Source: Lasiosphaeris hirsuta (Eukaryota > Ascomycota > Sordariomycetes > Sordariales > Lasiosphaeriaceae). Taken from it: DNA of 64,000 nucleotides. Positions 35,601 to 47,800 of this stretch are shown here, piece by piece; position 1 is the stretch's first letter; every line of letters begins with the position of its first letter. The stretch spans positions 1,984,001 to 2,048,000 of the forward strand of contig JAUKUA010000001.1 of assembly GCA_030549175.1 (NCBI GenBank). Direction: 5' to 3'. The translations under genes were made by a program, and so were the position numbers. Under the pieces are notes generated by a model. It was not told the DNA's origin. It did not search any database and saw only the letters and a list, made by a program, of their open reading frames with translations.

Positions 35601-35994
35601 ACAAGTTTGGGGTGGTAGTGTGCGAACGGCGGCATCAGTCAGGTTCTGGGGGTATTGCGAGGCGTTGGAGCTTGAGTATTTCCTTTTGCATTGTCCTACA
35701 CTGTAGTTCCGCAGAGCACTATCAACGATATAGGATGCTGCGGTGTAGTGGAACGTAGGAGGTTCTTGTGGGAACATCTCCCTTTAACAATTCCTCCACT
35801 TGGTCAGCCTCTTTCCAAGTCCTCCTCGCAGTGAGAGTGATGCTTGAACATCAGCGGCAGCAGGCAGCTGGGACTTTGACCTGCTGCGACCAATGCAAGC
35901 CTTTGGCGTAACGATTCAGCGGCTCGAAATCCCGCCGCAGGGTTATCGGAATCAAGCATTCCTTAATGTGTATGAACCGGTCTCTTGATGTAGT
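35601..35994. other. Short convergent intergenic region
   Basis: These 394 bp separate the stops of RPC11 and MED31. Nothing was recognised. Confidence 0.5.
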
Positions 35995-36439
35995 TTAACC
36001 CTCCCGATGCCACTCAACCCCCGCCCTCATACCCTCCACAATGAGCGCCTGTACTAGATCAGGGCTGATGATGTCCTGGCGGAACTTCTCTTGCTGCAAT
36101 AACTGGAGATTCTTCAACGTAGGCCCAGGATATGTCAGGTATTTGAGGTAGGGGGGTCGGTTCCAATACTGAAGGTAGTCAAGGTATGCAACGAACGACG
36201 GGTTTGTGAGGAGCTTGCGCGAGGCGAGATGGTTTAGATACTGCGGATTGGCTAAGGACTGGACAAACTTGATCGAAGTGTCAGCATTATTTTAACAGGG
36301 AGCCTAAGAACTAGAGAACAAAGCGCACTTCTAGCTCCAGCTCGAAACGCGTAAATCCACCGTACTTCAGCTCTCCTGTCGAGGGGGGGACGGGGGGGTC
36401 CATGGCGGAACTGCCGACCGACATTGGCTCTGAGGCCAT
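35995..36439 (-). CDS. med31: Mediator complex subunit 31 (Soh1)
   Basis: Two exons (36439-36329, 36267-35995) encode 127 residues. Mediator bridges transcription factors and RNA polymerase II, and Med31 sits in the middle module with Med7N. The conserved core is visible: GGFTRFELELE, FVQSLANPQYLNHLA, FVAYLDYLQYWNRPPYLKYL, TYPGPTLKNLQLLQ and KFRQDI. The 61-nt intron falls between FELELE and FVQSL, with a GTGCGC donor and a CTGAC branch site. The splice is supported because it exactly rebuilds the conserved FELELEFVQSLANP. The start follows a stop-free upstream frame, so other Met codons upstream are possible, but they precede no conserved sequence. Confidence 0.93.
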
Positions 36440-37059
36440 CGCGAGGCTGGTGCCGCTGATGAAAGTGGCGTGATGGTATTGGTTTGGCGGAAATATGGAC
36501 ACGTCTGTGTAGGTATAGCTCGGTGACTGGTAGGGTAACTGTGAGCTCAAATATGACGGTGCCAATCCATGGAAGTTGAGAATCGAAATGAAATCGGCAC
36601 GATCCTCAAATAGAGATGCGGGACGTATCGGGCTGTGGTCTGTGCTGAATACCCCTGCCCAATCTGAAATCTGAGTGGAAGCTAGCGCCATCGATGCAAC
36701 GCTAAAACACTGTGTGGGGAGATCACAAAGCGGCAAGTAGCAATTGCAATGCTTTCCCTACGCCTATGGAACCCGAATCCATTCATCCCTTTGACTTCGA
36801 TGAAGAACTGGGACCACTACTCAAAAGAGTCTCAGCGGTGAGTCCCATACTTAGGCCACGCAGTACATTTGTGCCACATCCCGCCCCACAAGGCCGACGA
36901 CCACTCTAGTACTTATTTATCTGCAAGGGGATCCATTGCAAAGGCGAACTACTGGTCACACTATTACATTTACATACACCTCCAGGTCTCAGCAGAGGTA
37001 ACCATCTGGAAAACCTCCCGTTATTTTCATTATTTTCACCACTTCGCCAACCCAACAAG
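36440..37059. promoter_or_regulatory. Divergent promoter region, MED31 / signal peptide peptidase
   Basis: This 620-bp gap lies between two divergent starts. No specific element was recognised. Confidence 0.4.
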
Positions 37060-38826
37060 ATGTCTACCGAAGACACGAATAGTAGTCCACTGGACGGGGT
37101 CGCAAACTCTACAAACTCAACCCAGGATGCCTTGCCACACAAGTTTGCGTACGAGATGCTCCTCAAGCCCCAGTTTCTCCTTGTTGTCGCCCAAGTCCTT
37201 TTCAGCGCCTTGTCTATCATTTGGCTTGCTGCTCATGGCTCACTTCGGCGGCCACCATCAGCTGCCGTGGTGAAGGTGAAAAAGGGCAAGAAACAACCAA
37301 ACGATGACCAGTTCGCCGAGGGCTTTACCGCGTCCGACGCCATCATGCTCCCCGTCGTGGCTGGCGGTGTCCTGATTGGGCTATACTACTTGATTGAGTG
37401 GCTTCAGGATCCCGATATGTTGAACAAGATCCTTCGAGTTTACTTGTCTACCATGTCGATTGCGAGCCTCGGTCGATTGTCAGGAGATGCCTTGGAGATC
37501 CTTACAAGCTTGGTTTTCCCAAATATGTGGGCCGACCGCCAAGGTGCCATTCACCATATCGATCCAGAAAACCGGTCTCAGTTTGTACTCGATACAGCTA
37601 CTGGTGCCGAGCGAACCGTCGCAGAGATGAAAACTCCATTCCCCGGTTTTTTGTCGACAGTATCACTCTCCAAACCTGTGACTAAGACGGCGTGGGAAGT
37701 TCGGCATATGCTTACCGAAGAGTGGACGTTGAAGTTCGCCATTCATGGGCTCATCTCCTTGAATTTCGACCTCAAGCTAAACACCCTTCTTGGGTTCCCT
37801 GTCGCGATTATAGTCACCATGATCTACCATTTGACCGGCTGGCATGTCCTGTCTAATCTTCTCGGGTCTGCTTTCAGCTATACTGCCTTTTCGCTCATGT
37901 CCCCCACTTCGTTCATCATCGGAACCGAGGTGCTCGTCGGGCTGTTTGTCTACGACATTGTCATGGTTTTCTACACGTAAGCTACCCCTTCCTTCGCAAT
38001 CTCGGTAGTAAACTTAGCTGATGGCATACATAGTCCATATATGATCACCGTTGCTAAGGCGGTCGATGCTCCAATCAAGCTGGTATTCCGCACAAGTGGC
38101 GGCGGCGTCAGTATGCTTGGTCTTGGCGACATTATCGTTCCCGGCCTGCTTATAGCACTCGCGTTGCGCTTCGACATGCATCGGTATTACCAGACCAAAA
38201 TCAAACTGGAGCCCATTGAACTTGCTTCTGAAGTTGCTTCAGAGACACCAGGGGAGACAATCAAATCCACGACAACACAGTACCGACGAGTCAAAGCGCC
38301 CTATGTTGATCCCCGAGGCCAATGGGGCATTCGATTCTGGACCACCAAGTTCGGCAGTCTTCTCCCGGTGCCGGCTGCTACCTCGGCTTTGGCCGCTACC
38401 GCTTTCCCCAAACCTTACTTTTATGCGACCATGTTCGGCTACGCGGGCGGTATGCTTATAACCCTGGTAATACTAATGGTGTTCAATCATGGACAGCCAG
38501 CGCTTCTTTACCTGGTTCCATGTGTTACCGGGTCCGCCTGGCTCACCGCCTTGCTGAGAGGGGAGCTGAAGGAGGTATGGGCCTATACCGAGGATGGAAG
38601 CCTGGATACTGAAGATGTAGTTGTTCAGCTGGACGCAGATGGGCATGTCGTGAACGAGCCCGCGCCGTTGACCCAAAAAAATCCGGAAAATCCGAAGGTT
38701 GGTGAAAAGGAAGGGGGCATCCAAGGCAATGAGATAGCCGACAAGAAGGAGACAGGGGGGGAACCATACGATGTTTTCCTGTTTTCGATCACTGCTCCGC
38801 GACACAGAGCTCCCAAGGAGGACTAA
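37060..38826 (+). CDS. Signal peptide peptidase (presenilin-like intramembrane aspartyl protease)
   Basis: Two exons (37060-37976, 38034-38826) encode 569 residues. The multi-span protein carries the three GxGD-protease signatures: YD at residues 298-299 in VYDIVMVFYT, GLGD at about 335 in MLGLGDIIVPG, and the PAL motif in HGQPALLYLVP at about 460. The enzyme cuts signal-peptide remnants and some tail-anchored or stress-regulatory proteins within the ER membrane. The N-terminus is lumen-like, with Asn-x-Ser/Thr sites (NSS, NST). The C-terminal about 100 residues are polar and probably cytosolic. The single intron (GTAAGC donor, ATAG acceptor) lies just after the first catalytic Asp helix and keeps frame through FYTPYMITVAK, a conserved segment. 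Confidence 0.95.
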
Positions 38827-40596
38827 TGTCGCATTTGGGTCGGATGGCATTGCATTGGCTGGAGTCTGGGACGTGTTTGGTGAGCGAAATAGATGAGATA
38901 GTGCCTTCATTGCATTTGTTGATGCTAAAGCTTTAGCAAATATTTGCAACACGGTGGTCTGGTCGGGGTGTGCCCCACTCAGACAGTGACATGGCGAACA
39001 GCGTGAAGGATAAATAGCGTAGGTGCATAGGTTAATATGCATTATTTTAAGTTGAGATATCAGCACGCATCTATCCATTCCCCATTCCACATAAACCTCT
39101 TTGCTCACCCACGTCAAGGAACTCATAGGATCGCTACGTCATACATAGTGTTGAGGAAAAGAACAATATATTGGTGGTACCATCGTTATCAATATGTTCT
39201 GCCCCATTCGTTTCAATTCACATTCCCTTGCTCCCATCTCTAAAGTGAATCTAGATTGGTTCGGGTCTTGTGATGTCCCACACTCGGCATTACGAGGGAC
39301 TGACATAAGTTGTCCTCGATCAAATCCTTTCACTCCCATCAATACCCAAGCTTTATAACTGCCAAGTGCAAACAGTGGCCGGTAGAGACACGGGTTAGGA
39401 CACAGTCCTAGTCCTTTCCAGTGGATTCTGCGTCGCCTCAGGCTCTGCTGCTCGCACGCAGGGTGCTGCGGCGGCTCTTCCGGCGGAAAGAATCGACACT
39501 TCCAAAGGGGGGAGGAGAGCGTTAACCATCCTGTGTCTTGTGTGTTGGCGCTTGGTGTCAGATCTTTCTCGGCGTTTGTAGCCCAGTCGAGATGTCGGAC
39601 CAAGCCATTCCAGCTGGGGATGAGGGTAAAAGGGTGAGAGAAACAACGGAAACCGCGCTCCTCTCCATGACAGCAGCAGCTGCGACCGCGTCCAGGTCGA
39701 ACTTGGGCTCAAGACCTTCCAGCGGGAGGCTGCACGCGCTGTGGAGAGGGGGGTTTTTTTTTTTTTTGGCGATTCGCTCAGGGTGCCGGGTTTTGCCTTG
39801 CTTTGTGGCTGCCGGCGGTAGGCGGGGAGGTGGAGCAAGGCGAGAGGATCGGCGGAGCGAGGTTCGCTCAACACTTTCGGGCGGCATCTCATGTCAACGG
39901 CTGCAACGGCTCTTGCGAGAGCCGGAGACGGAACGTGAGGAACGCCCTGAGTGGAACGATTCAGCGCCCGACGCGAAGTCGGGCATGGTCGATGAGAGCC
40001 CATGCTGAGATCTGAGATGTAGGGCTTCTCAGCAATCGAGACCTTCGGGGCCGGTTTGGCGCCGAATGTTGGTAATTGCGGGTGGCGCCAGTTTTTTCGG
40101 CGTCCGGCATCGGTCGGCGATAGGCCGGCGGGGCAGAGCTGGGGAAACCTGCCTCGGGGGGGTCCTTGGCATTAGACCCAGGCTTACTCCGTACAGTAGC
40201 TGGGCCAGTCTGGACGGATAGCCATGGTAGACTGCAGCCTGGATCTGTCACGCTGCTGTGGTGAACATGATGACTGGAAATGATGCACAAGGAGGTGGTG
40301 GTGTCCCCCCCCGAGCCCGAAGGCCTGGAGGGGTGAGGAAAAAAAAAAAGGAAGGAAAAAGAGTCGGCAGCAGAGCCGACCGCTCGCCTTAAGTAGCCGA
40401 GCGCTTGAGCTCCGGGGAATTTACACCCGAGTCAGGTCTCAGCCGATCCCCACACTCGGCCTGTTTCAGTTTCACAGCTCCCGCTCACAACAACGGCTCA
40501 TGACCTGACCTGTGAAACTCAGTTTCTGCACAAATCGACTGATTGAACTTGATGGCTCATGGCATGACAAGACAGCCAGACGAGAGGAAGCAAAAG
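38827..40596. other. Intergenic region
   Basis: These 1.8 kb between signal peptide peptidase and the phosphopantetheinyl transferase hold a T-run of about 13 at 39756-39768. ORFs up to 202 codons around 39395-40008 overlap on both strands and have no recognisable domains. Confidence 0.45.
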
Positions 40597-41759
40597 ATGG
40601 CGACAATAAAACCAGTCTTGGTCCAGTGGATCCTCGACACCCGGACCTGGTGGCCTGAAGTTACCGAGACCCGCCAGCTGGAAACCCATGTAAGCTCTCC
40701 CGCGGGGCCCTCACCACACCCCAGCGACGCATCAAGCTTTTACCCCTGAAGTCAAAACACCAAAACATATTTTTTGCGACATATTTTTGCGACATATTTT
40801 TGCGACACGACTCAGCATGACCCAACGCTAACCTGGAGCAGGCCGCGCGGGCCCTGGCCCTCCTCCCCGCCGCCGAGCGAACGTCGGCGCTCAAGTACTA
40901 CCACGTCCGCGATGCCAGGATGGCCATCGCCTCGTCGCTGCTCAAGCACTTCGTCATCGCCAAGCTAGCCCCCTCGGTGCCGTGGCACGCGACCACCGTG
41001 ACGCGCGATGCACGCACCAAGCCCATCTACCTGGACCCCTCGACCGGCCTCTCCCCGGTCGCCTTCAACATCACCCACCAAGCCGGCATCGTAGCCCTAA
41101 TCGGCGCCGCGCAGGGGCCCAGCCTACCCCCCATCGAGCTGGGCATCGACATCGTCTCCCCCGCGGAGCGCCGCGCCCGCGACCACGACCTCATCCAGTC
41201 CGAGGGGTGGGCGCGCTTCGTCGATATGCACGCCGACGTCTTCGCGCCGCAGGAGGCCTCGTATCTCAAGTACCAGGTACTGAGCGCGGTGCCAGGGCTA
41301 GTCCCGAGCGGCGCCGCCCCGGAAGCCGTCGTCGACGCCAAGCTGCGCGCCTTCTACGCCCTGTGGGCCCTGCGCGAGGCCTACGTCAAGATGACGGGCG
41401 AGGCCCTCCTCGCCGAGTGGCTGCGCGACCTCGAGTTCCGCCGGTTCCGCCCGCCCGCGCCGACGCCCGCCTGGGAGGTGCCCGCGAGGGAGGAGGGCGG
41501 CGCGGGAGAGGGCGCCGGTGAGGACGGTGGTAGGGGCCCCGTGTACGGCGCGCAGGTCGTCAGGAACACCGAGATTCGGTTCCGCGGGAAGAGGGTCGAG
41601 GATGTGAATTTGTGTTTGAGAGCCGTGGGGCCGGACTACATGATTTGCACGGCTGTCAGGACACCGGGGGATCCGGCTGTGGGGCTGGCATGGCGTTTGG
41701 GCCCGTATGAAGCGTTGAGTCTCGAGGAGGTGCTGGCTTTTGCTGAATCGAGCATATGA
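40597..41759 (+). CDS. 4'-phosphopantetheinyl transferase (Sfp/NpgA type)
   Basis: Two exons (40597-40689, 40842-41759) encode 336 residues. The enzyme transfers phosphopantetheine from CoA to carrier domains of polyketide synthases, non-ribosomal peptide synthetases and alpha-aminoadipate reductase, so it supports secondary metabolism and lysine synthesis. Visible motifs are VQWILDTRTWW near the start, FNITHQAG, the Mg-binding GIDIV (from about residue 132) and FYALWALREAYVKMTGEAL (about 203-221), whose canonical form is WxxKEA; here Arg replaces the usual Lys, a conservative change. A Pro/Gly/Glu-rich loop follows. The start is the ATG of MATIKPVLVQW; two in-frame ATGs 24-45 nt upstream could extend it. 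The 152-nt intron contains a 13-bp triplicated sequence. Confidence 0.9.
40768..40806 (+). repeat. Tandem 13-bp repeat in an intron
   Basis: ATATTTTTGCGAC occurs three times in a row (first copy with one extra T) inside the phosphopantetheinyl transferase intron, upstream of its branch site. Confidence 0.9.
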
Positions 41760-42226
41760 GGTTGGTCTAGGTAAATAAGTTCGGGGGTCATCTGGCTCAG
41801 GGGTCATCTGGCTCACCAGATAGTCCACACTACTAGAGTTTGGACTAATGTTTTGTAACAGCCCATATCCTGATTTATATGGCCATCTGTGACTTTTCAG
41901 TAGCTCTTCTCGGAGGCTACTTAGGCTACCCAAGGATAAATGCACCGTGGAAGGAAGGCAGTAGTGGCACATTGGGCAGGTATAATATGTATTTGGCTTT
42001 TCATTTTAGTGTTGAAACATCTGGTTTGAAACACACTTCACATCGTATTAAATTAGCGTGGTACCGCTCCCACGCTCAACACATAACGAACACGCAGGGG
42101 ACCTATCCAAATCTATATTGCGCAAACCAAGAAAACCCAGGGCAAGTGTGAACACATTTGCACGACCACACGTATTATCATGGGAACACTTTAGCCCTCG
42201 CCTAGGTCGGCATTCGGCAGTCGCAG
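41760..42226. other. Convergent 3' intergenic region
   Basis: This AT-richer gap lies between the transferase stop and the last CRY-DASH exon. Nothing was recognised. Confidence 0.5.
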
Positions 42227-44806
42227 TCACCCGCCTCGGGAGACTCGAATCCATGAGTGGCTCCGTCCTTGTGGATGGTTGTGCGGGTAGCTGCCGACGC
42301 CGGGATGCGGCAAGGGCGCGTGGGCATGTCCCAGCGCATATTCAACCACATGGGCTGGGGGAGGAGTGTGAGCTGGGGTTAGATCCATCCCCCCGGGGGT
42401 AAAGACCGGAGCGGAAGCATGAAAGGCACCGGGAAGTAGCCCATAATAGCCACGATACACCCCCGGCGGTGGTGAGTATCCGTACCCTGCCATCGAGTTA
42501 GGTGACACCTCATGCATTCCAACAGCCGGCGGACACTAACCGCCGGGCCGATGAAGCTGGGGACCCAACTGCCCAGGGTATCCGGCTCTCCCGCCGGGGG
42601 TGTAGCTGCCGCGTCCACCCGAAGCGTATCGCGCTCCGCGATACCCCCCACCTCCCCCTCCTCCCCCACCGGTTCCGGCCCCGGCCCCGGCCCCGGCCCC
42701 GGCTCCATGTACACTTCCACCCCCCCTCTGGCCAAAATGGGGCGTGCGGTGACCCCGGTAACCGCTGCCTTGACCGCGACCACCACGTGGCGGTCCTCCT
42801 CGAGGTGCACCAACCCCCTTTGATGCCGTCGCGTCACCCGCGCTTCCTCGCGGCGCTCCCGATCCCCCATGCCCATTAGCCTCGCCACGGCCGTCACTTG
42901 CCGCAGCCTGGTCCTCGCCTTTATCATGGTCTCCACCCTCAGATTCATGGTTTTCGGATGACGCCGCGGCGGCCTCACCATGTGGAATAGGAGACCTGCC
43001 GCCGCCAGCCACGGCCCCACCTCTCCTGCGAAAGTAGGACCGCTTGCTAGGCTTAACGGGCTTCGCATCGACTGAGAACTCAATGCGCTTGATCGGGTCA
43101 GTAACCATAATGTGATTATCAATTCCTACCGCCATGAGGTCTTGCTTTGATGCTGTCCACGGCTGGAAGATGTTCTCGAGTTTCGTCAGTGACGCAGCTT
43201 CAGGAACCCACATGCGGACGTAAGTGCCTTCTTTGTCGTAATCGAAAGCCTGCTTCACGGGATTGAAAATGCGCAGATCGCTGCGAGGGTCGTTGCCCAC
43301 GCCCGACACATACTGCCAATTGCCCCAGTTGGAAGACACGTCGTAGTCAACAAGCATCATCTCGTACCACTCAGCGCCGTAACGCCAGTCGATGCTGAGG
43401 TGCTTGGCGAGGAAGCTCGCCACATTCTGCCGGACACGGTTCGATGTGTAGCCCGTATGAAACAACTCGCGCTGCGAGGCGTCGATGAGGCCCATGCCCG
43501 TAGTTCCGGCGTTGAATCGCCCCAGCATCTCGTGAATGCGCTCGGGGCTAGGGTCCTGGTTGGGTAGCGCCCGCTCCTGCACTGGCGACTTCCACCTGGG
43601 ATTTTTCTCTTCGTCCTTATAGCCCTTGTAACCTTCGATGCGGAACAGCTTGTCCTTGTACTTTTTGTGGCAGAGTCGCATGTAGTCTCTCCAGAACAGC
43701 TCTTGCCGGATCGCCGAGGTACCCGGGTTCTCGCCCGCGCCGTACCCCTCAGCGCTTTCAAATCTGGCATCAGTGCCATTCTCGTAGCCAAGTAACATGT
43801 GGTGAATCTGCCGAGATGTCAAACACCCTTGAGCCAGAAAAGCCGAAAGTTTGGTGCTGAATTGGGTCCCAGTGAGGCCGTTGCGGGTATCCTTGTAGTT
43901 CTTGGCTCCTCCAGACTGTATGCAGCTGATCAGTCGATCTTGAGCGCTGCTCTCCCCGCCCTCGAAGGGGTGGGCTGAAATAGCTTTCTCAGGGAAACTG
44001 GGGGGATCAGGTAGGATATCCTTGATGGGCTTGAGGAGGGCTTCGATCAGCCCAGACCGAGTCTCGGGGGCGCTGAATGGCGAGCTCTGAGGCGGGATCA
44101 TGTTTGGCTCAGGAAAAGGGGGAAGCGACCCCTTCGACGGTCTAGGCAGAGTTGCTCTAGGCTTTTCTCGAAGAGGTTCATTGAGTTTGCGATATGATGT
44201 GAAGACATCTGGTGTTTCGGAAACAGCCAACACAACATCCCGACTCCAATACATGTTAGTTATCACTGATAGCCTTGCATCGGGTTGGGGTCAGACTCAC
44301 TCATCCACATAGTATTTCTCGTCTGCCCAAAGCTTGAACTCTACTCCCTTCTCCTCGCACACCTTAGCCATAGCATTCTCAGCTTGCTGCTCCTCTGTGC
44401 CCTCGAGGCCAGTCATCCACACGGCACCAACGTTGAGGCCCTCCTTATTCAAGCCTTGAGCCAGTGCACGAACAACGTCCTCGACCACGCCCACGCGGAT
44501 CAGGAGCTCACTGCCAAGAGATAGCAGACTCTCCTTGAGATTCCAAACCGCTTCCCCGACAAACTTTGCTCGGTGCGGGCCGCAACGCCAGTATCGCGCG
44601 ATTTGACTCCGGGCCTCCGGAAACGGACTATCGCTACCATCGACAATAAAGCCCGAGACCTCATATTGACTAGCTGGGAAGATAACGACGGGCACGAGGT
44701 GAGTGAAGCTGGCCCGGTTCGCCGCTAATTCAGCGTAGATCGGGTTGTCAGAGACACGAAGGTCTCGACGGTGTATGAAGATGAGAACGTTGGCCTTTGC
44801 TGCCAT
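42227..44806 (-). CDS. cry: Cryptochrome DASH with C-terminal RGG-rich tail
   Basis: Three exons (44806-44301, 44243-42541, 42486-42227) encode 822 residues. The photolyase N-terminal domain begins VLIFIHRRDLRVSDNP. The FAD-binding domain shows YKDTRNGLTGTQFSTKLSAF, FWRDYMRLCHKKYKDKLF, GLIDASQRELFHTGYTSNR and DYDVSSNWGNWQYVSGVGND, typical of CRY-DASH. Family members bind FAD and a folate, repair or sense cyclobutane dimers in single-stranded DNA, and act as blue-light or UV-A receptors. From about residue 580 comes a long Arg-Gly-Gly tail like that of other filamentous-fungal CRY-DASH, suited to nucleic-acid binding. The last intron (42540-42487) has donor GTTAGT, whose TAG would end translation at residue 737 if retained. 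The third exon is inferred from frame, branch site (CTAAC) and matching Gly/Tyr/Pro composition. Confidence 0.9.
42677..42700 (-). repeat. (GGGGCC)4 hexanucleotide repeat in CRY-DASH
   Basis: Four exact hexamers (GGCCCC on plus, GGGGCC on the coding minus strand) and a near-fifth copy encode alternating Gly-Ala in the tail. Confidence 0.95.
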
Positions 44807-47800
44807 ATTGGGAACTGTCTTGTGACGTCTGGTAACGTTGGAAAAAGATTTGTGCTGGAAAGGGGCATACGATAAGAGATTGGCGTTATGTGAACTTGCT
44901 GTCTAGAATAGGCTCGGTTGTCGGCTGCAAGATCAAAGACGAATCGAACGAGGAACGAGACCGTATTGTGGTGGCGGATTTAGAACTCTATTCGGAACTT
45001 CCGAGTTTCGGGGTAGGAAGGCGCAGTAGGAAGCCGTTGACAGCGTCAGAGACCCGTCAATACGGACGAGTGAGCGTGTTGTCCTCGGGTTAGGGTCCGT
45101 CCACGCAAGGTGAGCGTGTCATATACCGGTTGAAGCAGACCGCGATGATACCACGGGATCAGTGCCGTGAGACACAGCTCCCGGATGGTAAACTTGTAAA
45201 GGATGAAGGCGGCAGGAGGAGGAAGACCGTGGCGACCAAGCTTGTTGTTGTTCGAGGGGCGGAACAACGGCACTTCAAATAGGCACTCCGACACGAAAGG
45301 TCGAGAGGTCCAACTGGTGGGATGGGTCCCTGACGAGCCCTGGCAGGCTTCCGTGCGGTTCGTGCGGGAAGAAAAGAAAGAATGGTAGTTGTCGCGAAGC
45401 AGGGGCGAGTTGAAGGAGATCCGGGAACCCTTGTGGCTCCTGAGGACCCCGGGGAGAACATGGTATTGGGGGGGGGGGGGGGGGGGAGGGGGGGCATGGT
45501 GATAAGGAGGCAAGCGGACATGGAAACATCCAAGGAACATGGTCTAAGACGTTGTTGGGGTGTTTTTGCAGGCATCATGAAAACTGCCATGATGTATCCC
45601 CCGCGTAGCGTCACTGAGCGGCGCGGTGTGCTTTGCCTGTCCAGTCAAGGTAGCCCACCTGGGTCGACAAGACCCCGGGGCGCCTGATTCCACGCTAGAT
45701 CTGGCTCAGACCTCGCAGGCTTACCAGACTTAGTTCAGTTAGACAGCGTGCGTGCGTGCCAGGACCCAGCCATGTCAAGCCGATGAGCTGCCCTGGATGG
45801 ACAAGTGATGGAGTCCAAGGGAGCGTCCCAGACGAGAGGCCCACTGCCTGCATCCCGGGTCACTAACATCCCAGCACCTGGCATCCCAGCATCCTAGCAC
45901 ATCGCCAAGCTGGGGCGGCGTCATTCCTTGCTCACTGCTGCGGTTGCTGTAATTGCTGCGATCGGAGCGCTTTGGAATGAGCCTTGACAGAAGCTCACGA
46001 CCCGCGATACTCGACAGACGATCCTTCGCCATTCTGGCTGTTCTTTCCTGTTGATTTTCTTCTTTTTGGATCTTCGTTTTTATCGGGTATTCTTACGGTT
46101 TCTCTCGGCGCTCTGATGGCTGCGAAACTGGGGGTGCGCGTTACCCCATGTGACTGGTGACTTCCCCTTTCAGCAAATGTCAGTGCTCAAATACAGAAAG
46201 AAGTCAGACAGCTCGATCGGTACCAGCCTGGCACACAAGTAAAAATGTTCGATTCGACGAGCCGGCGGATAGATTCGTCCTCGATCGCAGCGACATGCGG
46301 GCTGGGACACGGATCGAGCCAAACAGAAGCCATCGGTTGAGCAGGGGAGGGTGTGGGGGGTTTTCAATCCCTGCGCCATCATGGGAAATAAGCATGGATG
46401 AGGAGCTTTTTTCGAGGACTAATGACGATGGCCGCTAACACCTACTGCCAACCTGTGATGACTTCCACCTCCAAGGCTCAATTGAACCCAAGCTCCCAAG
46501 TTCTCAACATCGCAACTTGGCTCTCTCAGACCGCTCTGCCCCGAGCGATTGAACAGAGAGGAGAACACACGACCTCGAGCGAACACAAAGCCCTACCGGG
46601 AAACGCAAAGCTGCAGCCCCAGCGCCTCCTCCACGAATCCCATCAGTGGTTGGGCGATGACTTCATTCTATCCGCATGTGCTTGTCGTGCCAGTTCCGTC
46701 TGTACCAAGCGAGACTTTGTACAAATGAGACTTTGTTGGGGGTGGGCTTGCTGCAGCCTGCCATCTCTTGGACTCCAAAATTGCCCTGCCCCATCAGGTG
46801 AACAACTGCGATTGGACTTGGGAATCCCATGCTGAACCCTTTTTGCATCGCGAATTCCCCAATTGCCCTCCCTGCACCCTTGGCCTGGTACCCTGGACGC
46901 ACCTGAGATGGCCCAGAAACGTGCTGGGGGAGCACGACGCCTCATTTTCCCCGCTGACGCAATCATACCGTGTTTTTAGTGTAGTAGTACCAGCTTCTTT
47001 GTTTTTGCTTGTTTTTGCCCTTTGCTTCTTGATGATGCTTAACCATGTACGCTCGCCTCATTCGCAGCCTCGCACGGAAACACTGCTTTAAATGGCAAGA
47101 AACCCTTTCGAGTTCAACGAGGGGTGCAAGGGGCTCCAACGGACCTACTTTACGATACTAGCAATATGTGACATGGTCCCCGAGGTAGGCACTATCGGGC
47201 GAGCAAGAGCTGAGCTTGCGCGGGGATACGGTATGCAGAAAATGGAAGCTGCAAGATACTCCGTACAAGGTCGTTGGGTTCCTGCCAGGGACGCTGTCTG
47301 TCACCCTTTAGGTGAAAGTTCGAATCATCAACATCAAGTTTCATGGTCAAACATGCGCTCACAACAAGCGTCGTGTCACAACAGGCAATCTTCAATTCTT
47401 CTGGGGCTCAATGAGGCGGGACCGAATCCAGCAGGGCCACATTCCACCACACTATGCAGTATGCCCAACCGTCCGTTGGCACCCATCAGAGCTAGGGACA
47501 CTGATCCGTTCGTTTCTGTTGCGGACCGTTTCTCGCCCGGGTACGCACACCGCGGCCGGTTGTGGAAATCGATCGATGACCACCCAGACCACAGATCCCT
47601 GGCCAGGGTCCCAGGGGTGTTCACCTCGAGTTGTTTTCAGTTCTGATTGACGTCAACTGCCAGGCGCACCACGAAGTGACAGTGTCTCGGCTGGGTTTGA
47701 GCCTGGCGGGTATCGTGTACTGTGCTACATGAGCGCGTGCCAGCGCGCAGGAAACAGCTAGCCACCTGGTGAAGATGGTGCTGCTGCGAATGTAGACGGT

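Noticed and set aside
39395..40008. Overlapping ORFs of 202 codons (-) and 156 codons (+)
   Set aside because: No domains, no splice partners, antiparallel overlap and a T-run inside; likely chance ORFs.
47262..47335. Possible tRNA from a GTTCGAATC-like B box
   Set aside because: No acceptor or D-arm pairing could be built around it.
47092..47646. 184-codon plus-strand ORF
   Set aside because: Composition and lack of any motif suggest chance; no introns or neighbours support it.
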